A stretch of DNA of 44,904 nt from an uncultured Eubacteriales bacterium (GCA_900544975.1 UQXI01000026.1:1-44904), one strand, 5' to 3'. Counted from the stretch's first letter, positions 1 to 9,410 are shown. Program-made: numbers and translations. The notes: generated by a model not told the origin, from the letters alone.

Positions 1-671
1 AACAGCTGCTCCATCGCCATTCGGGCCGCCTCTTGCTCCGCCCGCTTTTTGCTGCTGCCGGTCCCCTGCCCCACCACGGAGCCGTTGAGCCGAACCTCCA
101 CCTGGAACTGTTTGGCATGGTCAGGGCCGGATTCGCCGGTGAGTTCGTATTGGATGACCTGATCCTTCTTCTGCTGGACCAGCTCCTGGAGCTGGGTCTT
201 ATAGTCCAGATTCCGGGGGTGCTCCGCCGGAATGTCTGTGAGGATGAAGCGGTGGACCAGATCCCCAGCGGCGGAAAAGCCGCCGTCCAGATAAGCAGCC
301 GCCAGCACCGACTCCACTGCGTCGGCCAGGATGCTCTCCCGGGTGCGGCCGCCTCCCTGCTCTTCGCCGTGGCCCAGGAGGAGGTAGTCCCCCAAGTGCA
401 GCCGCCCGGCCACCCGGGCCAGGTTGGCCTCGCAGACCAGGTCCGCCCGAATCCGGCTGAGCTCTCCCTCAGACCGGTGGGGGAAGGTGCGGTAGAGGTG
501 CTCCGCCGTGACCATCCCCAGAATGGAATCCCCCAGAAACTCCAGCCGCTCGTTACTGGCCAGGCTGTCCCGCCAGCGCTCATTGGCATAGGAGCTGTGG
601 GTCAGGGCGTTTTGCAGGAGGGTAATATTTTGAAAATGATAGCCCAGGGCCTGTTCCAAATCCTTGATCAT
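1..671 (-). CDS. rnc: Ribonuclease III (3' end cut by window edge)
   Basis: Endonuclease that cleaves double-stranded RNA in rRNA processing and mRNA turnover. The minus-strand reading begins at ATG 671 (MIKDLEQALGYHFQN) and carries the RNase III signature NERLEFLGDSIL at about residues 40-51, with the second acidic cluster ADAVESVLAAAYLDGG further on. A C-terminal double-stranded RNA-binding domain runs to the window edge (GQGTGSSKKRAEQEAARMA). About 223 codons are visible against a usual 225-235, so only the last few residues are missing. The start ATG overlaps the plsX stop as ATGA, which indicates translational coupling. In many Firmicutes acpP lies between plsX and rnc; here it does not. 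Confidence 0.97.
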   Translation of the reverse strand, partial: MIKDLEQALGYHFQNITLLQNALTHSSYANERWRDSLASNERLEFLGDSILGMVTAEHLYRTFPHRSEGELSRIRADLVCEANLARVAGRLHLGDYLLLGHGEEQGGGRTRESILADAVESVLAAAYLDGGFSAAGDLVHRFILTDIPAEHPRNLDYKTQLQELVQQKKDQVIQYELTGESGPDHAKQFQVEVRLNGSVVGQGTGSSKKRAEQEAARMAMEQL

Positions 672-1705
672 GATTCCATCGTCTCCTTCAGCCCCGCCAA
701 GCGCTGCAGCGCCTGCTCCAGCTCCGGGGCCATATCCTGTCTGGCCGCCTCCATAGCCTGGCGGATGGCGCTGCGGAAGGCCCGGGGATCAGAGGAGCCG
801 TGGGCCTTGATGACCGGCTTCCGAATTCCCAGAAGGGCCGTGCCCCCGACCTCCCGGTAGTCCAGTGTGGCCATCATCTCCCGAATGCCGGATTTGCAGC
901 ACAGCGCCCCCAGCTTGGTCACCCAGTTTTTTTTGAACATCCCCTTGACCATAGAACCCATGAACATGGCGGTCCCCTCAATGGATTTTAAGAGGATGTT
1001 GCCGGCGTAGCCATCGCAGACAATGACGTCCACCTGACCCAGAGGGACGTCCCGTGCCTCTGTATTGCCCACAAAATTCAGGACGCCTGCCTGGCCTGCC
1101 TGGGCCAGAAGGGCATAGGCCTCCTTCTGCAGGGCCGGTCCTTTGCTGTCTTCGGTTCCGTTGTTGAGCAGGCCCACTCTGGGGCAATCCATACCCATGG
1201 CCTTTTGGGCATACAGGGAACCCACTACCCCAAATTGGAGGAGAAATTCCGGGGTGCACTCCACATTGGCTCCGCAGTCGATGATGAGGGTCTTTCCCCC
1301 CGTCTTGTTGGGCATCACCGGGCCAAAGGACGCCCGGCGGATCCCCTTCACCCGCTTGACCAGCAGGGTGGCCCCGGTGAGAAGCGCCCCGGTGCTGCCG
1401 GCGGAGACAAAGGCATCCGCCTGGCCGTCGGCCAGCATTTTGAGGCCTACAATCATGGAGGAATTCTTTCGTTTGTGGACCACAGCAGCGGGGTCATCGT
1501 GCATATCCACCACATCGTCTGCATGGGCGATCTCCAGTCCTTTGGGCAGGTCCTGAATCTGGTGCTTGCGCATGACCCCCAGAATCTCCTCCCCACGGCC
1601 CACCAGGGTGATTTCTGCACCGAAATCCCGATGGGCCTCCAGTGCGCCCAGAACCGCGGCCTCCGGGGCCAGGTCGCCGCCCATGGCGTCGAGAATGATT
1701 TTCAT
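668..1705 (-). CDS. plsX: Phosphate acyltransferase PlsX
   Basis: Makes acyl-phosphate from acyl-ACP for the PlsX/PlsY route of phospholipid synthesis; a peripheral membrane enzyme. The 345-residue protein starts MKIILDAMGGDLAPEA with the family's N-terminal DAMGGD motif, has the usual length, and contains conserved stretches such as AGSTGALLTGA and CDGYAGNILLKSIEG. An AGAGGTG ribosome site lies 5-6 bases before the ATG. It is 17 bases downstream of trmFO and overlaps rnc by 4 bases, so it belongs to the same long operon. No fapR or acpP is adjacent. Confidence 0.97.
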   Translation of the reverse strand: MKIILDAMGGDLAPEAAVLGALEAHRDFGAEITLVGRGEEILGVMRKHQIQDLPKGLEIAHADDVVDMHDDPAAVVHKRKNSSMIVGLKMLADGQADAFVSAGSTGALLTGATLLVKRVKGIRRASFGPVMPNKTGGKTLIIDCGANVECTPEFLLQFGVVGSLYAQKAMGMDCPRVGLLNNGTEDSKGPALQKEAYALLAQAGQAGVLNFVGNTEARDVPLGQVDVIVCDGYAGNILLKSIEGTAMFMGSMVKGMFKKNWVTKLGALCCKSGIREMMATLDYREVGGTALLGIRKPVIKAHGSSDPRAFRSAIRQAMEAARQDMAPELEQALQRLAGLKETMES

Positions 1706-1722
1706 GGAGACACCTCTTTTCT

Positions 1723-3030
1723 TTATATTCCGTTCTGAACCACCTGCTCCAGAGCTTCCAGGGCCCGCTGAGCAATGGCCAGATTTTTTTGCGCCTTTCC
1801 CTTGACCCGGCGGTCCAGGGGGGCGATGATGCCAAAGTTCACATTCATGGGCTGAAAATCCGAGACCGTCTCATCGCTCACATACAGCGCCATGGCGCCA
1901 ATGGCCGTCTCCCGGGGGAATTCCGGGGGCTCTTTCCCCTGGAGCCGGGCGGCCATGGCAATGGCGGCCAGGCACCCGGAGGCTGTGGACTCCACATACC
2001 CCTCCACCCCGGTCATCTGACCGGCAAAGGCCACCAGAGGATCCCGGCGGTCCGCATAATACCGGTCCAGAAGCCGGGGGGAATCCAAGAAGGTATTCCG
2101 GTGCATGACCCCATAACGGACAAACTCCGCATTCGCCAGGGCGGGAATCATGGAAAACACCCGCTTCTGCTCAGGAAAGCGCAGATGGGTCTGGAAGCCC
2201 ACCAGGTTGTACACCGTCCCGGCGGCATTGTCCCGGCGCAGCTGCACTACGGCGTAAGGCTCCCGCCCGGTCCTGGGGTCCTTCAGACCCACAGGCTTCA
2301 GAGGCCCAAAGCGCAAAGTGTCGTAGCCCCGGCGGGCCATCACCTCCACCGGCATACAGCCCTCGAAGACGTTCCGGTCTTCAAAGCCGTGGACCTCCGC
2401 CTCCTGGGCCTCAGTCAACGCCTTCCAAAACCGGTCATACTGCTCCCGGTCCAGGGCGCAGTTGATGTAATCCGCATTTCCCCGGTCATAGCGGGAGGCA
2501 AACCAGGCCTCCTCCATATCAATGGAGCCATAGGTCACCAGGGGCGCCGCCGCATCGAAGAAATGGAGATACTCCTGCTGGCCAAAATACTGGGCAATGC
2601 CCGCAGACAGCGCATCGGAGGTGAGAGGCCCCGTGGCCACAATCACCGGCCCATGAGGCACTTCGGTCACCTCGGCGGCCTCTACCGTGATCTTGGGATG
2701 GCTCCGGATCCGCTCCGTCACAAGCTGGGAGAAGCCCTGGCGGTCCACCGCCAGGCATCCCCCGGCCTCCACCCGGGTGGCATCGGCGCAGGAGAGAATC
2801 AGGCTATCCAACCGGCGGAGCTCCTCTTTCAGCAGTCCCACCGCATTTTCCAGCCGGTCCCCCCGCAGGGAGTTGGAGCAGACCAACTCCGCAAAGTCCG
2901 GGCTGTGATGGGCCGGCGTCATTTTTTCCGGCTTCATCTCCACGAGACGGACGGGAATCTCCCGCTGGGCCAGCTGCCAGGCCGCTTCGCAGCCTGCCAG
3001 ACCGGCGCCGATCACCTTTACCTCTGTCAT
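1723..3030 (-). CDS. trmFO: Folate-dependent tRNA (uracil-5-)-methyltransferase TrmFO
   Basis: FAD- and methylenetetrahydrofolate-dependent enzyme that forms m5U54 in the T-loop of tRNA; some Firmicute paralogues (RlmFO) act on 23S rRNA. The 435-residue product has an N-terminal dinucleotide-binding motif (VIGAGLAGCEAAWQLA, about residues 6-21), the family stretch CSNSLRGDRLENAVGLLKEE and the C-terminal GVEGYVESTASGCLAA. The length is typical. The start overlaps the topA stop (ATGA), and GGAGG lies 7 bases upstream. A topA-trmFO pair is common in Firmicutes, which supports the TrmFO assignment over RlmFO. Confidence 0.95.
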   Translation of the reverse strand: MTEVKVIGAGLAGCEAAWQLAQREIPVRLVEMKPEKMTPAHHSPDFAELVCSNSLRGDRLENAVGLLKEELRRLDSLILSCADATRVEAGGCLAVDRQGFSQLVTERIRSHPKITVEAAEVTEVPHGPVIVATGPLTSDALSAGIAQYFGQQEYLHFFDAAAPLVTYGSIDMEEAWFASRYDRGNADYINCALDREQYDRFWKALTEAQEAEVHGFEDRNVFEGCMPVEVMARRGYDTLRFGPLKPVGLKDPRTGREPYAVVQLRRDNAAGTVYNLVGFQTHLRFPEQKRVFSMIPALANAEFVRYGVMHRNTFLDSPRLLDRYYADRRDPLVAFAGQMTGVEGYVESTASGCLAAIAMAARLQGKEPPEFPRETAIGAMALYVSDETVSDFQPMNVNFGIIAPLDRRVKGKAQKNLAIAQRALEALEQVVQNGI

Positions 3031-5306
3031 TCCTGGGCCTCCCCGGTTTTCTTCCTGGTCTTGGCCGCACCAGTCTTCTTGGCAGCCGGTTTCTTCGCCG
3101 TCTTCTGTTTGGGCGCCTCCTCCGGCGCCGTCTCCTGGGCCGGCGCTTCTGCCTGGGCGGCAGCTTCCCCGGTCTCCTCGGTCTCTTTGGCCTTCTTCCG
3201 GTAGCCCCGCTGGTCTTCCGGGAGGAAATTGGGGCAGCCCTCATGAATGCAGAAGGGCTTCATCCGGCCCCTGCCGGATTTTTTGAACATGGTATGACCG
3301 CAGGAGGGGCAATCAAACTCCGTGGGCACGTCCCAAGTCATGAAGCCGCACTCGGCCCCCTTCTCACAGGCATAGTAGGCATAGCCCTTTTTGGACTTTC
3401 GCTTCAGCATGCCGCTGCCGCACTTCGGGCACCGGCCAGGCATCCGCTCCACAATGGGCTTGGTGTTCTTGCACTCCGGATAGCCGGGGCAAGCCATAAA
3501 GCGGCCAAAGCGGCCCATTTTGATCACCATATTCCGGCCGCACAGCTCACAAACCTCATCGGTTTCCTCATCGGGCACCTTCAGCCGGGTGTCCTTCAGG
3601 GCTTCTTCCGCTTCCTCCATCTCCTGGTGGAAGCCCTGGTAGAAGTCCCGCAGGACGTCCTGCCAGTGCCGCTTGCCCTCTTCCACCTCGTCCAGGCGGT
3701 TTTCCATGTTGGCGGTAAACTCAATGTCAATGATGTCGTTGAACCGGTCCATCATGAGGCCGTTGACCACCTCTCCCAAGGGAGTGGGAGCCAGCCGCTT
3801 GTCCTTCTTAATGACATAGACCCGGTCCTGGATGGTGGAGATGATGGAGGCATAGGTCGAGGGGCGACCGACCCCCTTCTCCTCCATGGCCTTGACCAGC
3901 ATGGCCTCGGTGTACCGGGCCGGCGGCTGGGTAAAGTGCTGCTGTTTGTCCAGGGTCCGGATGGAGGCCTGGTCGCCCTCCTGGAGATCCGGCAGCGGCG
4001 AACCGGCCGCCTCCCCTTCCTCGTCCTTCCCCTCCTCGTACACTGCAATGAAGCCGGGGAAGCGGAGACTCTGGTGGGAGGATTTGAACTGATGCCCGGC
4101 ACATTCCGTGTCAATGGACACCGTATCGTACACGGCGTTTGCCATCTGGGTGGCCAGAAAACGGCTCCAGATCAGCTTATACAGTCGGTATTGGTCCTTG
4201 GTCAAAGAGGACTGGATCTGCTCCGGGTCCAGCTCCACATGGGTGGGGCGGATGGCCTCGTGCGCGTCCTGCGCCCCCGCCTTCGTCTTAAACTGGTGGG
4301 GCTTGCCATAATAGTATGGCTCGCCATACCGGTGGCAGATGAACTCTCGGGCGGCCTCCACCGCCTCTTCCGACAGGCGCAGGGAATCGGTACGCATGTA
4401 CGTAATGAGACCCAGGGTCCCCTCTCCGTCCACGTCCACGCCCTCATAGAGCTGCTGGGCAATGGCCATGGTCCGTTTGGGCGTCATATTCAGCTTCCGG
4501 GAGGCCTCTTGCTGGAGGGTGGAGGTGGTAAAGGGAGGCGCGGCATTCCGCTTTTTCTCCGCTTTTTTGACCCCGGTCACGGTAAAGAGCTTGCCGGTGA
4601 TGTCGGCAATGATCTCGTCCACCTCAGCCTCATTGGCCAGCTCCCGCTTTTTTCCCTCCCCGTGGTACCTGGCCACAAAGGAGCCGGGCTTTCCCAGCCG
4701 GTCCAGGGTCACATCCAACGACCAGTACTCCCGGGGAACAAAGGCCCGGATCTCATTCTCCCGGTCCACCACAAGCCGGGTGGCCACCGATTGGACCCGC
4801 CCGGCAGACAGACCCCGCCGGATCTTCTTCCACAGCAGGGGGCTCAGCTGATAGCCCACAATCCGGTCCAGGATGCGCCGGGCCTGCTGCGCATCCACCA
4901 AGTCATAGTCAATGTTCCGGGGATTGGCAATGGCGCTGGTCACCACATTTTGGGTGATCTCGTTGAAGGTCACCCGGCGGACTTTGGGGTCCGGCAGCTC
5001 CAGCAACTCCTTCAGGTGCCAGGAAATGGCCTCCCCCTCCCGGTCCGGGTCCGTTGCCAGATAGACCAGCTCCGAGTGGTCCGCGCTTTTCTTCAGATCG
5101 TGAATGATCTCTTCCTTGCCGGGTACAGGGCGATAATCTGGCTGAAAGTCGTGCTCCAGATCCACACCCATTTTGCTCTTGGGCAGGTCCCGCAAGTGGC
5201 CCATACATGCCTTCACCGTATAATCGGGACCCAAATATTTTCCAATGGTCTTCGCCTTGGACGGCGATTCCACAATCACCAAATTTGTCGCAGGTTCCTT
5301 TGCCAT
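3027..5306 (-). CDS. topA: DNA topoisomerase I (type IA)
   Basis: Relaxes negative supercoils by single-strand passage. The N-terminal Toprim domain shows VIVESPSKAKTIGKYLG and the metal-binding DPDREGEAISWHL. The active-site tyrosine is in LITYMRTDSLR (about residue 303). Near the C-terminus are at least three zinc-ribbon modules (CELCGRNM..CPGYPEC; CPKCGSGM..CEKGAEC; CPSCGHTM..CIHEGC). The last ~55 residues are a low-complexity Lys/Ala/Glu/Pro tail resembling histone H1. The reading frame stays open upstream to 5348, but only ATG 5306 has a good ribosome site (GGAGG, 5 bases before), giving 759 residues. It follows dprA by 13 bases. Confidence 0.96.
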   Translation of the reverse strand: MAKEPATNLVIVESPSKAKTIGKYLGPDYTVKACMGHLRDLPKSKMGVDLEHDFQPDYRPVPGKEEIIHDLKKSADHSELVYLATDPDREGEAISWHLKELLELPDPKVRRVTFNEITQNVVTSAIANPRNIDYDLVDAQQARRILDRIVGYQLSPLLWKKIRRGLSAGRVQSVATRLVVDRENEIRAFVPREYWSLDVTLDRLGKPGSFVARYHGEGKKRELANEAEVDEIIADITGKLFTVTGVKKAEKKRNAAPPFTTSTLQQEASRKLNMTPKRTMAIAQQLYEGVDVDGEGTLGLITYMRTDSLRLSEEAVEAAREFICHRYGEPYYYGKPHQFKTKAGAQDAHEAIRPTHVELDPEQIQSSLTKDQYRLYKLIWSRFLATQMANAVYDTVSIDTECAGHQFKSSHQSLRFPGFIAVYEEGKDEEGEAAGSPLPDLQEGDQASIRTLDKQQHFTQPPARYTEAMLVKAMEEKGVGRPSTYASIISTIQDRVYVIKKDKRLAPTPLGEVVNGLMMDRFNDIIDIEFTANMENRLDEVEEGKRHWQDVLRDFYQGFHQEMEEAEEALKDTRLKVPDEETDEVCELCGRNMVIKMGRFGRFMACPGYPECKNTKPIVERMPGRCPKCGSGMLKRKSKKGYAYYACEKGAECGFMTWDVPTEFDCPSCGHTMFKKSGRGRMKPFCIHEGCPNFLPEDQRGYRKKAKETEETGEAAAQAEAPAQETAPEEAPKQKTAKKPAAKKTGAAKTRKKTGEAQE

Positions 5307-5319
5307 GAAATCCTCCATG

Positions 5320-6567
5320 CTACTGCTCTCTGTCCCGCTTCCGGGCAAGAGAGTAAAATTTGCCTGGGTGCCGCACCGCCAATCCCTTGACCTCCAGAAG
5401 GGTCAGGGAGGCCAAAACCCGGGCCGCAGGCAGGCCGGAGCCGGCAATGACGTCATCCACATGGCGCAGCGCATCCGACAGCTGGGATGTCACTGTTCGC
5501 TCATCGTCAGACAGAGTTGACATAAGCTCCTCTGATTCACTATACGGCCTTCCGTCTCCGTTGTCAATCTTTTTTTCAGAAATTCCAGAAACCGGGGGCG
5601 CTTCTTGGGCAAAATGGAAGGGCGGCTCGCGGAGCTCTGCCAATTCCCTGGGATAAGAGGAGGGGGCTGTCTTCCCCGTCCATGGATGTACTTTATCCGG
5701 AAACAGGGCCTGATACTCTTCCATTACATCCCAGCCATGCTGGGCCACAATGGCGCCCTCCCGCAGCAGGCCGTTACTGCCGGCACTGCATCCGGCATCC
5801 ACGTTGCCCGGGACGGCAAACACGTCCCGCCCCTGGTCCAGGGCCAGCTGCGCCGTGATGAGCGCGCCGCTTTTGGCCGGGGCCTCCACCACCACCACGC
5901 CGCAGGCAAGGCCGCTGATGATCCGGTTTCGCCGGGGAAAATTCCGCCCATTGGGCGGCGTGCCCGGCGGAAACTCCGACAGCAGACACCCCCGGCAGGC
6001 CACATCCCGGTACAGGTCCCGGTTGGAGCGGGGGTAGATCACATCCAGGCCGTTTCCCAAGACCCCCACCACCGGCTGCTCCGCCAAAAGCGCCCCCTTC
6101 ATGGCCAGGGTATCCACACCCCCCGCCAGGCCGGACACCACCAGGCCGCCGCATTTGGCAATCTGGTACCCCATCCGACGGGCCGTGAGGCAGCCGTAAG
6201 CCGAGGCGCGCCGGGTCCCCACCACTGCCACCGCAGGCTCCGCATCAAAATCCGGCAGAGCACCTTGATAATATAATGTGAGGGGCGGGTCCGGAATATG
6301 CTTCAGGCGGTTGGGATATGCCGCGTCCTGATAGGTGAGCACATGAATTCCCTTGGCGGTGCAGTCCCCCAAAATCCGGTTGGCCTCCGCCAGGGATTTG
6401 TCACACAGGGCCTCCAGATGCTTGCAATCCAGACCCTCCGTCAGGGCATAGTCCTCCCTGCCGGCATAGAACAGCGTCTCGATATTGGGAAAGGCGCGCA
6501 ACAACGTCAATGCGCTCCGCACGCCGATGCCTGGCCGGGTAGCCAGCCAAATCCAATGTGCCAACAT
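5320..6567 (-). CDS. dprA: DNA-processing protein DprA
   Basis: Loads RecA onto incoming single-stranded DNA during natural transformation; it is also present in organisms not known to be competent. The 415-residue protein has an N-terminal helical region, a Rossmann-like DprA domain (VVGTRRASAYG, SGLAGGVDTLAM, PRRNRIISGLA, VVVVEAPAKSGALITA) and a C-terminal winged-helix-like segment (DDVIAGSGLPAARVLASLTLLE). It lies between the SpoU methyltransferase (30-base gap) and topA (13-base gap), an arrangement common in Firmicutes. Confidence 0.95.
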   Translation of the reverse strand: MLAHWIWLATRPGIGVRSALTLLRAFPNIETLFYAGREDYALTEGLDCKHLEALCDKSLAEANRILGDCTAKGIHVLTYQDAAYPNRLKHIPDPPLTLYYQGALPDFDAEPAVAVVGTRRASAYGCLTARRMGYQIAKCGGLVVSGLAGGVDTLAMKGALLAEQPVVGVLGNGLDVIYPRSNRDLYRDVACRGCLLSEFPPGTPPNGRNFPRRNRIISGLACGVVVVEAPAKSGALITAQLALDQGRDVFAVPGNVDAGCSAGSNGLLREGAIVAQHGWDVMEEYQALFPDKVHPWTGKTAPSSYPRELAELREPPFHFAQEAPPVSGISEKKIDNGDGRPYSESEELMSTLSDDERTVTSQLSDALRHVDDVIAGSGLPAARVLASLTLLEVKGLAVRHPGKFYSLARKRDREQ

Positions 6568-6597
6568 GGTCCATCCCGCCTGTCTGATTGATTTCCG

Positions 6598-7365
6598 TCA
6601 GCCGGTGTGCTCCAGCTGCATCTGCCACATGACAATGGTGGCCGCCGTTGCCGCATTGAGAGACTCACACCGGGGATTCATGGGGATGATCAGCTCCTCC
6701 TGGCAGTGCTCCAGAAACAGCCGGTTCACCCCCTGCCCTTCGCTGCCAATCACCACGGCGCATTGGCTCAGCTCCGCCTGGCGAATGTCCCGGGCCCGCT
6801 GGGTCAGGGCCGTCACAGCCAGGGCAATCCCCTGGGCCTGGCAGTGGGCCAGCACGGCCTCCCCAGTCCCCTGCACCGGCTGGGTGCGAAACACCGCACC
6901 CATAGAGGCCCGGACGGTTTTCCAGTTATAGGGGTCTGCGCAGCCCTGGGTGAGGACCACCGGAACCTCCAGGGCATCCGCCGTCCGCAAAATGGTCCCC
7001 AGGTTCCCCGGATCCTGAATGCCATCCAAAATCAAGCAGCCCGGCGTCAGTTTCAATGGTACCGGCGGCTGCATCCGGCAGAGAAACAGCGCGCCCTGGG
7101 GCGTCTTCATGGGGGAGAGGGACTCCATCACATCCCCCGGAACCTGATATACCGCCGTGTGCGGCGGCAGCTCCGGCGTCGGCAGGGTATCGGTCAAAAT
7201 CACCGTCTCCAGGCCATGGCCATACCACCGGGCGGCCTCCTCCAGCAGTTTGGTTCCGTCTCCTACAAAGAGGCCAGCCTCCTGCCGGGCCCGGCGGGAG
7301 GTGAGAAGCCGACGAACCTGCTGCAGCAGCGGATTCCGCCGACTGGTAATCCGCTCCGGCCTCAT
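6598..7365 (-). CDS. SpoU/TrmH-family RNA 2'-O-methyltransferase
   Basis: Probable S-adenosylmethionine-dependent ribose methyltransferase acting on rRNA or tRNA. The 255-residue protein has an N-terminal substrate-binding domain (SRRNPLLQQVRRLLTSRRAR) and the three SPOUT knot motifs: LDGIQDPGNLGTILRTADA (motif 1), VVIGSEGQGV (motif 2) and IPMNPRCESLNAATAATI (motif 3). It resembles the RlmB/TsnR-like proteins that sit beside various Firmicute housekeeping genes; the exact target nucleotide cannot be read from sequence. Its start overlaps the ktrA stop (ATGA). Confidence 0.92.
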   Translation of the reverse strand: MRPERITSRRNPLLQQVRRLLTSRRARQEAGLFVGDGTKLLEEAARWYGHGLETVILTDTLPTPELPPHTAVYQVPGDVMESLSPMKTPQGALFLCRMQPPVPLKLTPGCLILDGIQDPGNLGTILRTADALEVPVVLTQGCADPYNWKTVRASMGAVFRTQPVQGTGEAVLAHCQAQGIALAVTALTQRARDIRQAELSQCAVVIGSEGQGVNRLFLEHCQEELIIPMNPRCESLNAATAATIVMWQMQLEHTG

Positions 7366-8009
7366 TTCCGCTGTACCGCGGACAGGGCTTTGTAATCCCC
7401 CAGGGCCACAATGGTGTCCTCCCGGGCAATGACATAGTCTGCATTGGGGGACACTTCAATGCGGTCTCCCCGCCGCACAGCCAGGATGTTGACCCCCACC
7501 CTGGCCCGTACATTCAGTTGGCGCAGGGACTTGCCATCCCAAGAGGCCGGGGCTTCAAACTCAGAAATACCATAATCCGCAGACAGCTCAATGTATTCCA
7601 GCACATTGGATGTGGACAGCCCCTGGGCCAGCTTGTTGGCAAACTCCCGCTCCGGCACCACCACACGGTCTGCGCCGATCTTCTCCAGTACCTTGCGGTG
7701 ATTCTCATCGTGGGCTTTGCAGAGCACCAGAGGGATCCCCATCTCCTTGAAGTTCAACGTCGCCAGCACACTGGCGGACAGATCCTTGCCAATGGCCACA
7801 ATGGCACAGTCATAGTTCCGGATCCCCAGGGCCCGGAGCACATCGGGATCCTGGGCGTCCGCCACCACAGCCTGGGTCACGAAGTTGGAAATCTGCTGGA
7901 CATATTCCGGATTCTTATCCATGGCCAGCACCTCGTTGCCCAATTCACACAGGCGGCGGGCAATGCTCTGGCCAAACCGCCCCAAGCCAACCACAACATA
8001 GGTTTTCAT
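7362..8009 (-). CDS. ktrA: Potassium uptake regulatory subunit KtrA (TrkA family)
   Basis: Cytoplasmic gating ring of a KtrAB potassium channel. The 215 residues form an RCK_N domain with a nucleotide-binding Rossmann motif (VVGLGRFGQSIARRL, residues 6-20) followed by a TrkA_C (RCK_C) domain (about residues 135-210, ELSADYGISEFEAP through REDTIVALG). RCK_C domains of KtrA proteins bind cyclic di-AMP in several Firmicutes. The gene is 12 bases downstream of ktrB and overlaps the methyltransferase gene. Confidence 0.94.
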   Translation of the reverse strand: MKTYVVVGLGRFGQSIARRLCELGNEVLAMDKNPEYVQQISNFVTQAVVADAQDPDVLRALGIRNYDCAIVAIGKDLSASVLATLNFKEMGIPLVLCKAHDENHRKVLEKIGADRVVVPEREFANKLAQGLSTSNVLEYIELSADYGISEFEAPASWDGKSLRQLNVRARVGVNILAVRRGDRIEVSPNADYVIAREDTIVALGDYKALSAVQRK

Positions 8010-8021
8010 GATATGATGCTC

Positions 8022-9410
8022 CTATCCAATCAGCAGTTTTGTTTCGGCATAGCGGAATCGCTCCACCGCCCGGTCTCCCATGAGGAAGCCCAGACTGATG
8101 GTGAGAATTCCCACCCTGCCAAAGTACATAAACGCAATGATAATCAATTTTGAAGGAAAATGCAACAACGGCGTCACATTGGCTGTGAGTCCCACCGTGG
8201 CAAGGGCAGACGCCGTCTCATACAGGGAATCGAGGAAAGACGTGCCGCTGTCTGCCGTGAGGACAATGGCTCCCATGAAGCACAGGACCAGCAGCATCAC
8301 CGTGATGGACATGGCGTCCCGCACCTGGCGGTCGGAAATGGACCGCTTAAACACCTGCACATGGCTCTGGCCTCTGGCACTGGCCACAGAAGCCAGCAGC
8401 AGCACCGCCACCGTTACCGTCTTGAGTCCTCCGGCTGTGGAGCCGCTGGAGCCACCGATCAGCATCAGCACAATGGACATGGCCTTGGTGGACTCCCCCA
8501 TGGCCCCCTGGTCGATGGCGGCAAAGCCGGCCGTACGGGTGGTCACAGACTGGAAGCTCCCAGCCAGCAGCTTCTGGGGCACCGTCATTGGGCCCAAGGT
8601 CGCCGGATTGTTCCACTCCATGGCACAAATCACGCCGGCGCCCACAAGGATTAAGAGGCCCGTGCAGGTCAGAACCAGCCTGGAGTACACCGACAACCGG
8701 CGCAGGCTGCGGGTACGCACCGCCCGGAGCACATCCTCCCAGACAAAAAAGCCCAAACCGCCCACCACAATGAGGGCCATAATGGTGAGGCAAACCACCG
8801 GATCCGTCTGAAACAGCATGAGGCTGCTGCCCGGCTGCAAGACTCCCAAAATGTCAAAACCCGCATTGCAGAAGGCAGAGACAGAGTGAAATACTCCCCA
8901 CTTCAGCGCATTCCAGGGACCATATCCGGGAAGAAACCGGAAGAACAGAATCAGCGCGCCAAGTCCCTCCAGAGAAAAGGTGCCCACCAGCACATGCTTC
9001 TGCAGCCGTACCACGCCCTCCACATCGTTCAGGCTCATGGCCTGGGCCAGGAGCATCCGCTGCTTGAGGCCCAGCTTTTTGTGGAGAGAAAATGCAAAAA
9101 TGGAGGCAATGGACATAAAGCCCAGGCCGCCAATCTGAATCAGGGACAGAATCACAATCTGCCCAAATCCGCTCCACTGGACAAAGGTATCTACCAGAAT
9201 GAGACCAGTCACACACGTGGCAGAAGTGGCAGTAAAGAGCGCAGTGAGAAAACCGCAGGACTCCCCACTGCGGGAAGCCACCGGAAGCGTCAGCAAAAGC
9301 GCACCCGTCAGAATGATGCCAGCAAAACACAGGGCAATGATCCGGGTTGTGGAAAGCCGATTGGAGCTCGCCGACAATCGGAGCTGCAAGAAACGGCGAA
9401 CATATAGCAT
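8022..9410 (-). CDS. ktrB: Potassium channel subunit KtrB (TrkH family)
   Basis: Membrane-embedded K+ channel partner of KtrA. The protein has many hydrophobic segments and the four pore-loop filters of the family, recognisable as TATSATCVTGL, SAFCNAGF, VTTRTAGF and ALATVGLT. The frame is open to 9458, but ATG 9410 (MLYVRRFLQLRLS) has GGGAGG 7 bases upstream and gives the usual length of about 462 residues. It is the first gene of the long minus-strand operon, and its leader of about 165 bases begins at the promoter at 9584-9612. Confidence 0.94.
   Translation of the reverse strand: MLYVRRFLQLRLSASSNRLSTTRIIALCFAGIILTGALLLTLPVASRSGESCGFLTALFTATSATCVTGLILVDTFVQWSGFGQIVILSLIQIGGLGFMSIASIFAFSLHKKLGLKQRMLLAQAMSLNDVEGVVRLQKHVLVGTFSLEGLGALILFFRFLPGYGPWNALKWGVFHSVSAFCNAGFDILGVLQPGSSLMLFQTDPVVCLTIMALIVVGGLGFFVWEDVLRAVRTRSLRRLSVYSRLVLTCTGLLILVGAGVICAMEWNNPATLGPMTVPQKLLAGSFQSVTTRTAGFAAIDQGAMGESTKAMSIVLMLIGGSSGSTAGGLKTVTVAVLLLASVASARGQSHVQVFKRSISDRQVRDAMSITVMLLVLCFMGAIVLTADSGTSFLDSLYETASALATVGLTANVTPLLHFPSKLIIIAFMYFGRVGILTISLGFLMGDRAVERFRYAETKLLIG

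Noticed and set aside
3243..5390. Long plus-strand frame opposite topA (715 codons)
   Set aside because: Shadow frame; topA on the minus strand has all catalytic motifs.
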